Shown: positions 62,217-64,000 of the stretch, in pieces | Numbering within the stretch: the stretch's first letter is position 1 | Layout: each line of letters begins with the position of its first letter | Source: Osmia lignaria lignaria | Taxonomy: Eukaryota > Arthropoda > Insecta > Hymenoptera > Megachilidae | Direction: 5' to 3' | NCBI RefSeq assembly: GCF_051020975.1 | Contig: NC_135041.1 | Location: forward strand, 12,226,256 to 12,290,255 | DNA length: 64,000 nt | Notes under the pieces: model-generated | Database searches by the model: none | What the model was told of the DNA's origin: nothing | What the model saw: the letters and a program-made list of their open reading frames with translations, nothing else | Position numbers and translations under genes: made by a program

Positions 62217-63777
62217 TCATACCGACGATGACGGATCAATGCGAACGTCGAAAATAACGGATAATTTTAACTACGAGAAGTATGAGAATGAATTGAAAAG
62301 GGATGACCGTATGGAGGATGATTGATTTGTCAGGTCCGCCGGCCTCTTGACGTCCGATCCCGCGGGGACAGAAACCATAAAGTCGGGGAGCTTGACAAGG
62401 GGTTGGGGGTTGGTTTCATGCGCCCGTCCACGAGCGCGGACTTACGGAAAACAACTGACAACCGATGTTACCCCCACCGTAGGTAACCACTGCTCGGCGC
62501 CTGTACACCTGCGCCGCTTAACCTGCCGCGCAGGAGCATTGCCACTGCGCAGGCGTTCCATCGTTAAAATTACTGAAAACAAAAAAAACATGGAAATTCA
62601 TAATACATATGTATTGTTTAAAAATCTATTTAACATTAAAATATCGAATAACATTTTCTAGGAGATCTTAGGAATATTGCTAAGGTTATTGTTAGTTAAA
62701 GCTAAATTAAAAGTTATATCTTTCTTACAGCCTTATGATACATTGGTTTTTCATTATTCCTTCTCCAAACTTTATCAGTACTTTAAATGTTATTTAGTGC
62801 ATCATAAAAATTACATTTTTAAGTCAGTAATGTATCTTGACCTTCTTGTTTTGAATAGATACATTTCCTTTCTATTCAATTAATGTTACACTCAATTTAG
62901 ATATAATTTAATCTTTAAACATGCAATAAATATCATTTAATATTGATAAGTTATTTATTGTATTAATGACGTACCCTATGAAATGTTCACTTCCTAAATG
63001 CAGATCTTTTATGAATATTAATAATAAATGTTTCATTATGCGTTCTTTCATGTTACTTCCTACAATAGCAGTGACTACTGACGTCAAAGACTGGACACGC
63101 CTTTGATTGCGAGAGATCATGATTTTGGGGTCCCAGACACCCCCAGGCACAATTAGGTCTGCATGTATAACACAGTCGGTATGACAATCGTGCCTGTTTT
63201 ACCAGGCCCTCTTTTACCGCACCTCGCATAGACTATGAAAAAGACACAATTTTGAGTCCCTTTGACTTTTTTATAAATTAATTAAAACTAGTACATAACC
63301 GAAACATTATTGAAATAATTGTGAGACAAACTTGTATTCACTTCATGCACTTTGGTAAATAAATCATTTTAAAAAAGCAACTGAGTTATTTATTTAATTT
63401 ACCCAATTTCCGACGTGATTTCTTTCCTCAATTATTTGCTTAATTGACTTAAATTCTCCTCTTATTTTATTTATTCAATGTACGTAACTTCTTTTCACAG
63501 TACACATGAAAATCAAACTTATAACACAGTAATTACTTTTCAATATGAGAAATTTGATTTGGGGGTATTGCAATCTGGTAAGTTGGACAAGTGGCAGTAG
63601 TGACGCCAGTGGCGCTGTTGTAGAATATTAAATTCAAAAGAACAACGGTTGATCGTGTCTCGACGAGTAAAGTTTGTTCCAACTAATATATATGCGTCTA
63701 GTCGTCGAAAGTATTGAAGAGTATTTAACAGAAGTTGTAAGTTGGTTCATTAAGCTTCGTAATTTAACGTTAAAATA
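62217..63777. other. Divergent intergenic region between E78 and the PRC1-like gene
   Basis: This 1.56 kb head-to-head spacer must contain both promoters. 62335-62560 is GC-rich, with CTGCGCAGGCG resembling an NRF1 site, and is probably the E78 distal promoter and leader. A minus-strand initiator match TCAGTT lies at 62458-62453. 62580-63040 is very AT-rich. 63070-63240 is a GC-rich island with two short hairpins (see findings). CCAGTGGCGC at 63606-63615 resembles the insect CTCF core. A TA-rich box lies near 63684-63693 ahead of the PRC1-like start. Confidence 0.55.
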
Positions 63778-64000
63778 ATGTCGGATATATCGAAATGGGA
63801 ATCAATAGTGCAGGAAACTATTGTAAAACTTCGAAGTGCATTCTCCCATTTAAACAAAATATGGGAAGACATAGGATTCAACGAAGAAACCTGTACTGTA
63901 TATTGCGAACAAGCATCCAATCACATAAAGACTCTATTAAATGAAATGGTTTCCGAATCAGAGTCAAAGAAAGATATAATCTTAAACAACGTTAAAGAAC
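63778..64000 (+). CDS. PRC1/Ase1/fascetto-like microtubule cross-linker, 5' end only
   Basis: The first 74 codons of a gene running off the window. The ATG at 63778 has A at -3 and follows an in-frame TAA (63760-63762), so the start is well placed. The peptide begins MSDISKWESIVQETIVKLRS and contains HLNKIWEDIGFNEE (24-37) and HIKTLLNEMVSESESKKDII (49-68). This pattern of a short coiled coil, IWE-x-IG, and HI-K-LL-x-M is the N-terminal dimerisation region of PRC1 (fascetto/Feo in flies, Ase1 in yeast). The family bundles antiparallel microtubules at the central spindle in cytokinesis. The sequence is predicted to be mostly helical and acidic-lysine rich. It is oriented head to head with E78. 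The rest of the spectrin-like and microtubule-binding parts lie outside the window. Confidence 0.87.
   Translation, partial: MSDISKWESIVQETIVKLRSAFSHLNKIWEDIGFNEETCTVYCEQASNHIKTLLNEMVSESESKKDIILNNVKE

Noticed and set aside
62441..62450. Minus-strand donor-like CCGTAAGT upstream of distal E78 exon 1
   Set aside because: It lies only about 10 bases after the best initiator match and has no convincing acceptor before the receptor ATG, so I did not model a spliced leader.

Overview
The window is nuclear DNA from an insect, most likely a hymenopteran and probably a bee. The basis is a split gene of arthropod nuclear receptor E78 type, GT-AG introns of up to tens of kilobases, no operon-like layout, and short TTAA-flanked inverted-repeat elements of a kind I associate with hymenopteran genomes. 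The order is an inference; the insect call is firm because the encoded receptor is clearly recognisable.

Almost the whole window is one minus-strand gene: ecdysone-induced protein 78 (E78, Eip78C, nuclear receptor subfamily 1 group E). Reading right to left, it has a distal first coding exon (62125-62216), a small second exon (59530-59612), and a giant intron containing a second, proximal first exon (49860-50142). The common body follows: first zinc finger (9473-9597), second zinc finger (3426-3567), hinge with a polyasparagine run (2007-2380), and two ligand-binding-domain exons (1511-1828 and 918-1310, stop at 918-920). All splice phases agree. The distal form is 508 codons plus stop and the proximal form 544 codons plus stop; they differ only in the N-terminal A/B region.

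At the right edge, head to head with E78, the plus strand carries the first 74 codons of a PRC1/Ase1/fascetto-type microtubule-bundling protein (63778 to the window end). I found no other convincing protein gene. Other open frames in the E78 introns are arginine- or leucine-rich, low-complexity, or antisense to exons.

The introns hold simple repeats, three tandem or dispersed duplications (7.2, 20.7-21.1 and 28.1-28.5 kb), TTAA-flanked inverted-repeat elements resembling piggyBac-type MITEs (13.7, 36.6 and probably 37.3 kb), and elements ending in CAGGGTGT (10.5, 41.1 and perhaps 61.1 kb). No transposase reading frame was seen.

The most interesting biology is in the control of E78. Two first exons share the same splice phase. 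The distal leader has an out-of-frame ATG four bases before the receptor start that opens an 80-codon overlapping frame. The proximal exon has a plausible TATA/initiator core with three upstream ORFs and an ecdysone-response-like half-palindrome nearby. I found no wholly new biological system.
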